Source: Labia minor
Taxonomy: Eukaryota; Arthropoda; Insecta; Dermaptera; Spongiphoridae
DNA length: 64,000 nucleotides
Reading direction: 5' to 3'
Assembly: GCA_963082975.1 (NCBI GenBank)
Contig: OY720346.1
Span: 69,059,267-69,123,266, forward strand
Below, piece by piece: positions 35,852 through 46,119 of the stretch. The first letter of the stretch is position 1; each line of letters begins with the position of its first letter. The position numbers and the translations under genes are program-made. The notes below the pieces were generated by a model. The model ran no database searches and was not told the DNA's origin. It worked only from the letters and a program-made list of their open reading frames with translations.

Positions 35852-36100
35852 AATAAAAAAACCATCTGACTTTATGCATCCTACGCAAGGAGAACGCCTA
35901 TAAAGTCGATTATATCAATTAGGTGTCCTATGATTGGTAGAACGGGTCCTATCAACCTTTACCTTGATTTTCTTGATCAAGTAGCTTTCCCAATTTTGAT
36001 TCCGGAGGCTGGGTTGACTCCGTCCCATAGACCCCAGCCTGAACTCGGGACCACAAGAATGTGAAGCAGCTTCGCTAACCTCTCACCCTGTGGCGCCTTC
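35852..36100 (-). mobile_element. tRNA-derived SINE
   Basis: On the minus strand the head reads GGCGCCACAGGGTGAGAGG. It is followed by TAGCGAAGCTGC (36066-36077), 11 of 12 to a pol III A box, and GGTCCCGAGTTCAGG (36038-36052), close to a B box. A tRNA-unrelated body of about 150 bp and a T/A-rich tail at about 35852 follow. Both sides are TAA arrays, so the target duplication cannot be defined. It has the usual promoter layout of a tRNA SINE, and I saw no second copy in the window. Confidence 0.7.
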
Positions 36101-36862
36101 TAATAATAATAATAATACAAAAGGAAAATATATTTTCATAAAATTTTAATGAACATTTATATTGATTTCAATATTTTTTGAATAATAAAGAAAAACATTT
36201 TCTTCTCCAACCAATCATTCTAAAAACAAATAATGTTTCTATAATTTATTTAAATAATCTTCCTATTATGTTTTTATTTTATTTCTATTTTTTTTTTTAT
36301 ATTCCATTATCATTTGATCATAATGAGAAATCCATCGGGCAACTAAATGATTCATTCTTCAATAAACCACCAGCAAATTCTCTCTGGTAGTCGGTTTATT
36401 AATAATAACAGTATAGGGTTTAACTTTATTATATCTATATGTATTTATATGAGATTTTATCTATTATTAATTCGTCAAGATTAAGTCGTATCATAGTGAT
36501 TACTCATAGGTATAAGATAAGCGACAGGCGTGGAGGAAATTTGTCAACCTCAGACAGGAACACCTGCTCCTTGAAATCCCTACCCCTAAAAATAATTGAT
36601 ATGGTGGAATTAATTTAGGTTAGCACACAGTCATATCAACTCGGACACAAGTTTGTTTTTTCAATTTATTTATTTATTTATTTTTCAAAACTAATAAAAA
36701 AAGTAAACTAATGAAAAATAATATATATAGAGATAGAATGATATCTCCCAAAAAATATTGTAATTATCTTATAAATCCTACAATCTCAAGAAGTTTCGAA
36801 TTATTAAAAAAAAAGTTAAGAAGATAAATTTCTAAAAAATATCTCATCTTCATTTCCTTCAT
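36101..36862. other. AT-rich DNA, no gene seen
   Basis: TTTA tetranucleotide run near 36665-36685. 36470-36600 is less AT-rich and unassigned. Confidence 0.4.
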
Positions 36863-36992
36863 TTTTACTATCTCGCAAGAGATAGTATTGCGATCACTAA
36901 AATTTTCGATGTCGAGATTTTGAAGTTTTTATACGTTTTGAATGTTCCTAAATCATTTTCACTAAGGTTGGGAAAAATGTTTGTGTATGTAA
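36863..36992 (+). mobile_element. Helentron/DINE-like 5' fragment (H4a)
   Basis: TTTTACTATCTCGCAAGAGA through GGTTGGGAAAAATGTTTGTG, then an abrupt junction with the alternative 5' segment at 36993. Confidence 0.75.
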
Positions 36993-37656
36993 GAGAAAAT
37001 TTCCCAAGATTTTAACATCCAGACTACAAATGGCAAATTATTTACTAAAAAATAAATTTAAGTTAAAATATATTAAAAGTAGAATATATTATATTAATTC
37101 TATTTAATACATTTTTCAATGTCGAGATTTTGATGTTTTTATACGTTTTGAAGGTCCATGAGTCATTTTCACTAAGGTTGAAAAAAATGTCTCTGTGTAT
37201 TTGTATGTAGACAAGATTACTCAAAAACGGTTTGAGTTGGAATCATCAAATTTGGTATACGTGCATTATTCAAAATTCGTAGTTTTCTATCAGCTTTTGA
37301 GAAATGTAGTTCAACCTGAAGAGGGTCATTACTTACATCGTTTTGATTTTTTTTTCCTGTAAAGTGACCGTAAAAATAAAGATATATGTTTGATAATTTT
37401 TCACATGCTTGAAAATTGTATAAAACTGCTATATATAGAATTTCATCTTGATTGAATCGCTGAAAGTACCAGAATTAATTTTTTAACACTACAAATCACG
37501 CGCCAACAACAAAGATCCAAACATCCGCTGGTTTAATAAATATTATTTATTGATTTTAATTTATAATTTATAATTAATTAAATTTAATTTAAATATAATA
37601 TATAATGTTATTAATCCAATTCAAATTGCGAGATAGTCGAGTGGAGACACTCCAGC
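36993..37656 (+). mobile_element. Helentron/DINE-like element, alternative 5' end (H4b)
   Basis: The first about 118 bp match 33408-33527 inverted. The body then runs from TTCAATGTCGAGATTTTGAT to the 3' end GCGAGATAGTCGAGTGGAGA and CACTCCAGCTT. So the normal 5' fragment H4a lies immediately before a copy that has a different 5' end. Confidence 0.75.
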
Positions 37657-38390
37657 TTATTTAAATTAAATTATAATTAATTAATTGTATAATAAAATCA
37701 AACAAAAACAATCATAATTTTAAGATGTGTTTCTACTTTTACCCTAAAAAAAAATATTTCTAAGGATTTAATAAAAAATGAATCATTACAATTTATAAAA
37801 ATACCAGGAGATCGATGAAGACATTCAAATCGCTCATTTCACCAACTTGAATGAATAAAATGGATTTGAAAAATGAATTTGATCCATTTTTTTTTTATCC
37901 AGCCTCCCCCAAAACTCAACCCTCTCTTTCTCTTTTTCCCTCCAACAACTCTACTGCCATCTCGCCAATCGAGCCACACTTTAATTTACTTCCCACTTTG
38001 AAATTCCGTACAAATAAAGTTTTAAATCATATTTGGAATCAGATTTCAAAAGCATCAATCATTTAATAAAATCCATGAATGATGACTCTTTGTAATTAAG
38101 TTGGAAGTAATATTGATTAAAAAAAAAAAAAATACAAAAAAGTAAAAAATACAAAAAGCATCAGCCAGTTCAATAAATATTTGATCTCCCAAGTTCTTTG
38201 ACACTTTGGTTTAAAAAAATAGCTAGTTATCTGTTCAAATCTAAAAAAAAAAGGAAATGGCTTTCCAAAGTCGCATTAATCCTTGAATTAGAAATTTAAT
38301 TTGATAGGTTTTTGTATCAACTGAATACGACAATAAATGAGTTTTGATTTTAATAAATTTCATTATTAAGTTGTAATTATATTAACTTAC
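37657..38390. other. AT-rich DNA, no clear gene
   Basis: A C-rich patch at 37900-37990 lies within a 71-codon frame with no recognisable domain. Confidence 0.4.
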
Positions 38391-38427
38391 ATGATGATGT
38401 ATTGCACACAGGACGAAGTCGACTCAC
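38391..38427 (-). other. Candidate 37-nt micro-exon or ratchet exon
   Basis: On the minus strand, AATTTAATTTTCATTTCAG precedes GTGAGTCGACTTCG. After 37 nt, ending CATCATCAT, comes GTAAGTTAAT. Both splice borders fit consensus. The first six bases GTGAGT are themselves a donor, giving the CAG/GTGAGT arrangement of recursive-splicing sites with a downstream donor. No flanking coding exon is recognised. Such motifs are expected a few times by chance in 64 kb. Confidence 0.2.
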
Positions 38428-38668
38428 CTGAAATGAAAATTAAATTATTATGTGGAAGAATTGTAAAAAAGAGAGACATATAAAACATATAAATATTGTG
38501 TTTTGTTTTTGTTTTGTTTTTTGCCATGTTTATTTCAAGTGTAAATCAAATCTTAACATTTACACAGAACAATAGTATAATCACAGAATATAAAAATTAA
38601 ATTAATTTAATGCATGCCTATGCATAATTAGTGATTACTTAATTATTTATTGCATTATTAATAGACAT

Positions 38669-39258
38669 TTTTATTATCACGCCAGAGATAGTATTGCGAT
38701 TACAAAAATTTTCGATTTTGAGATTTTGATGTTTTTTTACGTTTTGAAGGTTTCTGAATCACTTTCACTAAGGTTGAGAAATATGTCTGTGTATGTGTGT
38801 GTGTGTGTGTGTAGACAAGATTAAGCGAAAACGGTTTGAGCTAGAATCATGAAATTTGGTATATGGGCATTATTCAAAATTCGTAGTTTTATAGCAACTT
38901 TTCAGAAATTTAGCTCAACCGGAAGAGGGTCATTAACTACCGCGTTTTGATTTTTTTTCCCCTAAAGTGACCGTAAAAATAAAGATATATGTTTGATAAT
39001 TTTTCACATGATTAAAAATTGTATAAAACTGCTATATATAGAATTTTAGCTTGACTAAATCGCTGAAAGCACGGGAATTAATTTTTTAACACTGCAAATC
39101 ACGCGCCAACAACAAAGAGCCAAACATGCGCTGTTTTAATAAATATTATTTATTAATTTTAATTTATAATTTATAATTAATTAAATTTAATTTAAATATA
39201 ATATATGTTAATTAATCCAATTCAAATTGCGAGATAGTCGATTGGAGACACTCCAGCT
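38669..39258 (+). mobile_element. Helentron/DINE-like element, complete (H5)
   Basis: The 5' end TTTTTATTATCACGCCAGAG is mutated from ACTATCTCGC. The 3' end GCGAGATAGTCGATTGGAGA, then CACTCCAGCTT, has one stem substitution. A GT microsatellite lies at 38787-38812. Confidence 0.8.
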
Positions 39259-39797
39259 TATTTTCAATATATTATTTTATTATGACTTTTGTTTCATTTG
39301 TTTAAATGTATTTTTAAACTCTATGAAATTATTCTTCAATATAATACTCTAAAATATGTTAATAATATTTAAATAATAATGTTAAATTTAGATCAAATCA
39401 CGTAAAAAGAAAAGTTTTTTTTTATAAAAATAAACAAATCACACACACACACACAATGCACAATGTATTTTTTGTATTTTAATATTTATTTCGAAAATAT
39501 TCTTGGTCAGAACACACAAATATGGGTAATTTTAAAATATTTAAATTTTAGCCAATACATTTTTTTCTAAATAAATTTCATTCATTTAAACCTCTAAAAT
39601 TGTGATATTTATTCATAATAAAATTATATAATTAAATATTTTGTTGTTTTAGTAATTATTTATTCTCATAAGTACTCTTATTTTAAACCACTAATTAATG
39701 AATAAAATACTAATATTTATATTCAATAAATAAAATATTAGAATAAAAGAATGATACAATTTGAAAGTTCAAATGGCTGAAGGTCAAAGGCTATTTA
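39259..39797. other. AT-rich DNA, no gene seen
   Basis: An AC run at about 39440-39454; otherwise nothing. Confidence 0.4.
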
Positions 39798-40656
39798 TTT
39801 TTACTATCTCGCTATCACGAAAATTTTCGATATTGACATTTTGATGTTTTTATACATTTTGAAGGTTCCTGAGTCATTTTCACTAAGGTTGAGAAAAGTG
39901 TCTGACTGTTTGTGTGTGTGTAGACAAGATTACGCAAAAACGGTTTCAGCTAGAATAATGAAATTTGGTTCACGGGCATTCGCAGTTTTCTATCAACTTT
40001 TGAGAAATGTAGCTTATTCAGAAGAGGACCATTACCTACCACGTTTTCATTTTTTTTAACTATAAAGTGACCGTAAAAATAAAGATATATCTTTTATAGT
40101 TTTTCACATGATTAAAAATTGTATAAAACTGCTATATATCAAATTTCACTTTTGTATCAACTTTTGAGAAATGTACCTCATTCCGAAGAGGGTCATTACT
40201 TACCACGTTTGCATTTTTTTCCCTCTAAACTGACCGTAAAAATAAAGATATATGTTTGATAGTTTTTCACATGATTAAAAATTCTATAAAACTGCTATAT
40301 ATACAATTAAAATTGCTGAAAGTATCGAAATTGATTTTTTAAATGTGTTATCACGTTGAGTGCCAATCACACGCCAGCACGATGTCATCAACAAATTAAC
40401 AAAATAAATTAATTTTTTAAATTTTTACAAATGAAGGTAAATGTTTTAAATTTAATTTAATGTTAATTAATTAATTTAATTGAATAACAATACTACACCT
40501 ATAAATACTGTAAATTTAATTTTGTTTAATTAATTAATCCAATTCCATTATACTTAATTTATATTTTAATAATAAAATTTAATTTAATTTAAATAAATAA
40601 TATATGTTAATTAATCTAATTCAAATTTGCGAGATATTCGAGTGGAGAGACTCCCG
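39798..40656 (+). mobile_element. Helentron/DINE-like element with internal duplication (H6)
   Basis: TTTTACTATCTCGC start and GCGAGATATTCGAGTGGAGA with ACTCCCG end. The segment containing CTTTTGAGAAATGTA, AAGTGACCGTAAAAATAAAG and the ACTGCTATATAT block occurs twice (about 39990-40145 and 40155-40310). This makes the copy about 860 bp instead of about 600. Confidence 0.75.
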
Positions 40657-40779
40657 ATTTTTTAGTATAGATTTTGTTTTTGTTTTTTTTTTTTTTTGAT
40701 GAAATTTTAATGTCAAATTGTTTTTGTTTTTGTTTATTTTTATATTATTCTTAGTTCTCTAAGATATTCTAATGTTTAA

Positions 40780-41110
40780 TTCAAAAGCACTGGGAAATGG
40801 AAGGACGAAATCTATCCCCACACTCCTGAACGAATTGATATCGGCAAAGTGATTTCATGAACGCGCAAAACGTTATACCTTGTTCAACGACACCCCTAGA
40901 ATAACTAAACCGGTGCACCCACTTCATTTCTCCTTTATACAAATATATATGATTATTATTCTATTAGGCTGATAGCTAGAGTCGTATATCCTCCAACAAA
41001 ATATTCCCAGTTTAGATAGTTTTCCAGCTCCCTGTATAGCGATTATCGGTCAGTGATTAAATTGCTAAATTATAGTCCTTGTTGGAACTTGTTTAAATGA
41101 ACTTTTGGTT
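40780..41110. other. Less AT-rich unique stretch
   Basis: Contains AACGAATTGATATCGGCAAA and CAACGACACCCCTAG. No open frame or family recognised. Confidence 0.3.
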
Positions 41111-41423
41111 AATCAGTATGTGTCTGTCTATTTTTGGCAATTGGATTCATGTTTTAGTACTATTATAAGTGGATCAACTTGTCGACTAAGTTTTCCAATT
41201 AATTTACCATTTTAGGCTAATATTTATACTTTAAAAAAAAAGAAAAAAAAATAAAAGAAACTTTTTCAAAGAATTTATTTATATATATATAATAATAATA
41301 AAAATAAAAACAAAAACACAGTACTTTTTATATATATATTATCTATTATTGATATTTGAGACACGAAGGTAATTTATTATTTTATTATAATTTAATTAAC
41401 TTCTATCTACAAGAAAATTTTCT

Positions 41424-41452
<29 letters not shown>

Positions 41453-41454
<2 letters not shown>

Positions 41455-41717
41455 TGGTTTAGATTTCCGTGAGTGTTATTATTATTATTATTATCAGATT
41501 TATATCAGGGATATAATCACGTATTTTTGTGAGATTGTTTTCTCGACGTTTCGGCACCCATTTTGGCGCCATTTTCAAGAGATTATTTAGGTGGGAATAT
41601 TTTTTGGATTTTGGGTCTTAATCTGTGTGACCAAGGGTTAATATCGGGATTTTGGGATGATAGGTTGGGTGGTTTTGTACTCACTTCGCTGCTGTAGAGC
41701 TCCGAAGAATCCTGGGT
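41453..41717. mobile_element. Foldback element F2, left part
   Basis: Same family as 7353-8160: GTTGGTTTAGATTTCCGTGA, GAGATTGTTTTCTCGACG, GGCGCCATTTTCAAGAGATT. It is interrupted by the first hAT insertion after TCCTGGGT and resumes at 47201. Confidence 0.75.
41710..41717. repeat. hAT copy 1 target duplication, left
   Basis: TCCTGGGT, repeated exactly at 47201-47208. Confidence 0.95.
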
Positions 41718-42070
41718 CATAGGTTCTTAAACTTATGTACTCCACGGACCCCCACTTGAAAAAATTTTTTTTGACGGACCCCCATCACAACTTTAGGTAC
41801 TTTTCGTCATTTTATTAATTAATTTCTGGCTTACGATCTCATAAGGACAAGGATATATGATGAATATTTCTAACAGTGATTGGTGAATAACGATTTTTTT
41901 GCATATTGTAGAACACATTTTATTAGAAATTATAATATTGAAGAAAGAAAATACAAACATTGTCATAGCAACAAATCTCACAAATTATAATGGGTACTTA
42001 CATTAAATTCATATAAATATTTTATAATTTTTTTCAGAAAATATTAAATAAGAAATATTTTAAAAAATAA

Positions 42071-42122
42071 CTGCATCTATCTCATTAAATATAACTTACA
42101 TATTTAATGAGATGTATGCAGT
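42071..42122. other. Imperfect hairpin at the native transposase 3' end
   Basis: CTGCATCTATCTCATTAAATAT (42071-42092) pairs with ATATTTAATGAGATGTATGCAG (last base 42122) at 20 of 22 positions around a short loop. It covers the native stop codon and last codons of the transposase on the minus strand. The same hairpin is at 49721-49772. Confidence 0.6.
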
Positions 42123-42147
42123 TGTTTTCTTGAAACAAGAATCTCAA

Positions 42148-42190
42148 TATCTGGCTTAATATTGGAAACTTTTAATCTAAGATCCGGCTC
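42148..42190. repeat. LINE target-site duplication, left (43 bp)
   Basis: Starts TATCTGGCTTAATATTGG and ends GATCCGGCTC; repeated exactly at 44304-44346. Two further A residues may belong to it. This is long for a LINE. Confidence 0.9.
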
Positions 42191-44056
42191 ATAATTCAAA
42201 AAGCTTCTCTGCAATCTACCCCCATAGCAAATATTAAAAATCAAAAAAACCTTTGTTCTCAATTAATTAAGGACAAAATAGATGAAAAACGCAAAGCTAG
42301 ACAGAGATGGCAAAAGACAAGGTCCCCTACGGATAAAAAAACTCTAAATAAATGTATAAAAAATTTAAAAAAAATATTAAAAATTGAAAAAGAAAAAGGT
42401 ATTCAGAAATACTTAAGTAACCTTAGTCCAGGGGAAGAAAGCAATTACTCTTTGTGGAAGGCAACTAAGACCTTAAAAAGACCCCAAACCCAAATTCCAC
42501 CAATAAAAACTTCTAAGGGATGGGCTAGAGGTGAGAAAGAAAAAGTAGATATTTTTGCTAAGCACTTATTTAATGTGTTCAATGAACCCCCTGAAAATGA
42601 AAATAAATACAAGTGTGATGAAATCATCATAAAAACTAGTAAATTACATAAGGACCCCCATAGATTTAAAAAAATCAAACTTGAGCAGGTTCTTGACGAA
42701 ATTAAAAATATAAAAGATAAAAAATCTCCTGGATATGATCTGATTTCAGGCAAATTATTAAAAGAACTTCCCAAAATAGCCTTTATTTTTATTGCAAATA
42801 TTTATAATGCTATAATTAAATTAAATTACTTTCCAACATTATGGAAAGTAGCTCAAATTATAATGATACCAAAACCAGGTAAAAATCCAAACGAATTAAC
42901 ATCATATAGGCCTATTAGTCTTCTTCCAATTTTGGGAAAGATCTTGGAAAAAATTTTATTCCGAGAATTAAAGCCTTACTTAACAAATATAATTCCTGAA
43001 TATCAATTCGGCTTTCGTCAAGAACACTCTACTATCGAACAGGTGCATAGGGTAGTTAAAAAAATTAAAGATGCATTTGAAAGTAAATCTTACTGTGGAA
43101 TAGTATATCTTGATATAACACAGGCTTTTGATAAAATTTGGCACACAGGGTTAATTTATAAAATTAAAAACTATTTACCAGATACATTTTATCAATTATT
43201 AAAGTCTTATCTATCGAATAGACACTTTTTTGTTAAATATGGGTGTTCTTCCTCCAACTTAATGCAAATTAGAGCAGGAGTCCCTCAGGGTAGTATTCTA
43301 GGGCCAGCCCTTTTCCTATTATATATGATAGATATGCCTCTCTCTCCTTATAATGACATAGCAACTTTCGCTGATGATACTGCAATCATTTCAACAAATG
43401 TAAATCATAATGTCGTATCTGAAAGACTTCAAACTCATCTCGATATGTTATATCTTTGGTTTAAAAGATGGCGGTTAAAGATAAATGCAACCAAATCTAT
43501 ATTTGTCACCTACACCTTAAATAGGCAAACATGCCCACCAATATACATGAATAAATCTATCATTCCGCAAAAAGATGAGGCAAAATACCTAGGAATCCAT
43601 CTAGATAGGCGCTTGACTTGGAAAAAACATATTTCAGCTAGAATTGTCCACTCAAGGGAAGAGTATAGAAAACTATATTGGCTTTTAGGGAGACATTCTA
43701 GCCTAGGATTAGAAAGCAAAGTTCTTCTATACAAATCCATAATCAAACCAAAACTGATGTATGGGATCCAACTCTGGGGATCAGCCTCAAAAACTAACAT
43801 AAAAAAAATTGAAAGTTTTCAAAACAAAACACTTAAAAATCTTGTAAGAGCCCCGTGGTATGTTCCAATTAGATTCATACAAAGGGACTTAGAAATTAAA
43901 AACTTAAATGATGAAATAAACATCCTAAGTGAAAAGTATATTAAAAAAATGGAAAACCATCCAAATGTGTTAGTTAAAAAATTACTAGTTAGGGATGATA
44001 CAATCAAGAGATTAAAAAGATATGATATATTGGATCTCGTTAATAGAAAATTTTGA
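42191..44056 (+). CDS. Jockey-type LINE ORF2, N-truncated reverse transcriptase
   Basis: The frame is open from the 5' truncation point to TGA at 44054-44056, about 621 codons. There is no native start; the first in-frame ATG is well inside the RT domain. Reading from codon 1 at 42452, the RT motifs are in order: IPKPGKNPNELTSYRPISLL (139-158), EYQFGFRQEHST (183-194), YLDITQAFDKIW (219-230) with the first catalytic Asp at 221, AGVPQGSILGPALF (275-288), and TFADDTAII (305-313) with Asp308 and Asp309. KYLGIHLD and a C-terminal QLWGSAS region follow. All three metal-binding Asp are present and no stop or frameshift is seen, so the domain looks intact. Apurinic endonuclease and ORF1 are missing, so the element should not move on its own. 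Confidence 0.9.
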   Translation: MIQKASLQSTPIANIKNQKNLCSQLIKDKIDEKRKARQRWQKTRSPTDKKTLNKCIKNLKKILKIEKEKGIQKYLSNLSPGEESNYSLWKATKTLKRPQTQIPPIKTSKGWARGEKEKVDIFAKHLFNVFNEPPENENKYKCDEIIIKTSKLHKDPHRFKKIKLEQVLDEIKNIKDKKSPGYDLISGKLLKELPKIAFIFIANIYNAIIKLNYFPTLWKVAQIIMIPKPGKNPNELTSYRPISLLPILGKILEKILFRELKPYLTNIIPEYQFGFRQEHSTIEQVHRVVKKIKDAFESKSYCGIVYLDITQAFDKIWHTGLIYKIKNYLPDTFYQLLKSYLSNRHFFVKYGCSSSNLMQIRAGVPQGSILGPALFLLYMIDMPLSPYNDIATFADDTAIISTNVNHNVVSERLQTHLDMLYLWFKRWRLKINATKSIFVTYTLNRQTCPPIYMNKSIIPQKDEAKYLGIHLDRRLTWKKHISARIVHSREEYRKLYWLLGRHSSLGLESKVLLYKSIIKPKLMYGIQLWGSASKTNIKKIESFQNKTLKNLVRAPWYVPIRFIQRDLEIKNLNDEINILSEKYIKKMENHPNVLVKKLLVRDDTIKRLKRYDILDLVNRKF

Positions 44057-44303
44057 CATTCATGTGTGACAAAGTGAAGTGCGTGTTTATGAAATGTTCG
44101 GGATGAGTGTGTGTGTTTAGTGTATAATATTTAAAACTAATATGTGTGTGTCAAGTGCAAATATGTTGCTTGGCATGATATTGTATTGCCAATGATATGT
44201 ATGTATTGTTTGTATTTCATTTTTTATAAAAATTACTTATTGCCTATATTAAAATGGGCAGATTGTATATTTTCTGAAATAATATATAAAAAAAAAAAAA
44301 AAA
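42191..44303 (+). mobile_element. 5'-truncated Jockey-type LINE inside hAT copy 1
   Basis: The insertion runs from the truncation point to a run of 16 A residues (44288-44303) and is bracketed by the 43-bp duplication. It contains the C-terminal part of ORF2 with the RT domain and a 3' untranslated region of about 230 bp. ORF1 and the endonuclease domain are absent because of 5' truncation. Orientation is opposite to the transposase gene, so the two genes meet tail to tail. Confidence 0.9.
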
Positions 44304-46119
44304 TATCTGGCTTAATATTGGAAACTTTTAATCTAAGATCCGGCTCTACATTTAATTTGTTTCTATATTTAGACTTAATATAAAATAGTACCGAAAAAGC
44401 TTGTTCGCATAAATATGTTGTGCAGAATGGAATCAAGTGTTGAAGTGCTTTATTTGCAAGCGCAGGATAATCTGACCTGAGAAGTAACCAAAAGTTGCTC
44501 AATTCAGTTTTGTTAAATTTTAGTTTATAAGTTGTATCACATGATAATTCCACGAGAATATCTTGTTCAGGTGCAGATAAATGTTTAGCATTTGTAATTT
44601 CCATATTAAATGGATCTCTGATCCAGTTATTGCAAGGATCAGGAGTAGAAAAATACTTCCTGAAGTTGCTTTTCAAAGTAATTAAATGTTCAACAAATAA
44701 TTGACGCGTTTGATTAAGCAATTTTTCACTGGAGCTTTCTATGAAATCATTGAGAGTTGGAAAAGACTCATATACACCGTTCTGGATGCGTTTCGACCAC
44801 AAGTCGATTTTTTTAATCATTGCTTCTATTTTATCTTCAACTTTAAATATATTTACAACAGTACCTTGCAGGCTCAAATTAAGTTCGTTCAATTTTGTAA
44901 AAATATCAGTCAAGTAAGCCACCTTAGCTAACCAGATAAAATCATTGAAACATTCGGTCAGTTCAAAATGCGCATCTATTAAAAACAATCGTATTTCATC
45001 TCGAAGCTCAAAAAGGCGAATGAGTACTTTCCCGCGGGACAACCAACGTACATCTGTATGTAATAATAAATGTGTATGTTGACTACCCATTTCCTCACAC
45101 AAAATTTTAAAAACTCTGGAATTAAGTGGACGAGCCTTAATGAAATTGACAATTTTAACTACTTCGTCTAATGTTCTTTTCAAATCTGGTGACATATTTT
45201 TGGCTGCTAATGATTCTCTGTGAATGCAGCAATGATTCCAAACAACCTGAGGCGCAACATTTTTAATAAGAGCAATCAATCCAGTTCTTGTACCTGACAT
45301 TGCACGAGCACCATCAGTGCAAATTCCAACACATTTTGGCCACTCTATTTCATTTTCGGTTATAAAATTATTCAAACTGTTAAATATGTCATTAGCTGTC
45401 GTTCGTGAAGGTAGTGAATCACAAAACAATACATCTTCTTGTATTTGATTTTCAAACTCATATCTAATGAAAGCTAACAAATTGGCATTATTAGTGACAT
45501 CAGTACTTTCATCCAATTGTAATGAGTAATAGTGACTTTTGCGCACTATCGATATTAATTCTTCTTTTATATTACATGACATGTCTTCAATCCTATTCTT
45601 AACCGTATCATTTGATAATGAAATCAAATTTATATCGTTTGCTGCTTTAGTTCCTAACATTATATTTGTAATTACTTTTGTAGCAGGAAGAATTAATTGC
45701 TCTGCTATATTATGCGGCTTTCCTGCTTTAGCAATAAGTAGAGCTACTTCATATGATGCCATTACTGCTTTCTTACTCATACCACCAGATCCCGTCTTTA
45801 CCATCAATTTCTGACTTGAATTAAGTTCTTCTTTTTTCATTTTAAAAAATTCGATAGACTTACTAACATGCTCGCTGTGCTTTGTTTGTAAATGACGTCT
45901 GAGATTAGCAGGTTTCATACTTTCATTGGATAAACTTTCCTGACATAGAACGCAGACTGGTCTTTCCACATCATTGTTGCAAATATAAGTAAATCCAAAT
46001 GATAAATAATCATCCGAATATTTTCTAGTTTTGCGTTTCTTGGTAGAGTTTGCTGTTGATGCCTCATCATCTGATTCTTTCCGTTTCTGTGTTGAACCAG
46101 TTTGTAGCCAACGATCCAT
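44233..46119 (-). CDS. hAT transposase, BED-finger/ZBED5-like, altered C-terminus
   Basis: A 628-codon frame from ATG at 46119. It encodes a cut-and-paste transposase acting on the hAT ends. A BED-type zinc finger (Cys56, Cys59, His76, His81) follows a basic stretch at 27-33. The catalytic core has LQLDEST (Asp203), CTDGARAMSG (Asp269), NHCCIHRES (294-302) and VRWLSRG (357-363). The hATC dimerisation region spans about 540-606, with CEQAFS (Glu572). Length and order match ZBED5-like hAT proteins. The last 22 residues (607-628, starting FFFF) are read from the inverted poly(A) and 3' end of the inserted LINE. The native tail, EILVSRKQLHTSH then stop, survives beyond the LINE at 42104-42145, giving a pre-insertion length of 619. 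Core and finger look intact; whether the foreign tail is tolerated is unknown. Confidence 0.9.
   Translation of the reverse strand: MDRWLQTGSTQKRKESDDEASTANSTKKRKTRKYSDDYLSFGFTYICNNDVERPVCVLCQESLSNESMKPANLRRHLQTKHSEHVSKSIEFFKMKKEELNSSQKLMVKTGSGGMSKKAVMASYEVALLIAKAGKPHNIAEQLILPATKVITNIMLGTKAANDINLISLSNDTVKNRIEDMSCNIKEELISIVRKSHYYSLQLDESTDVTNNANLLAFIRYEFENQIQEDVLFCDSLPSRTTANDIFNSLNNFITENEIEWPKCVGICTDGARAMSGTRTGLIALIKNVAPQVVWNHCCIHRESLAAKNMSPDLKRTLDEVVKIVNFIKARPLNSRVFKILCEEMGSQHTHLLLHTDVRWLSRGKVLIRLFELRDEIRLFLIDAHFELTECFNDFIWLAKVAYLTDIFTKLNELNLSLQGTVVNIFKVEDKIEAMIKKIDLWSKRIQNGVYESFPTLNDFIESSSEKLLNQTRQLFVEHLITLKSNFRKYFSTPDPCNNWIRDPFNMEITNAKHLSAPEQDILVELSCDTTYKLKFNKTELSNFWLLLRSDYPALANKALQHLIPFCTTYLCEQAFSVLFYIKSKYRNKLNVEPDLRLKVSNIKPDIFFFFLYIISENIQSAHFNIGNK
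44304..44346. repeat. LINE target-site duplication, right (43 bp)
   Basis: Exact repeat of 42148-42190, directly after the poly(A). Confidence 0.9.

Noticed and set aside
42445-42774. Open frame of 109 codons antisense to the LINE ORF, and similar antisense frames at 43510-43800 and 43819-44007
   Set aside because: Shadows of the reverse transcriptase frame; no independent coding features.
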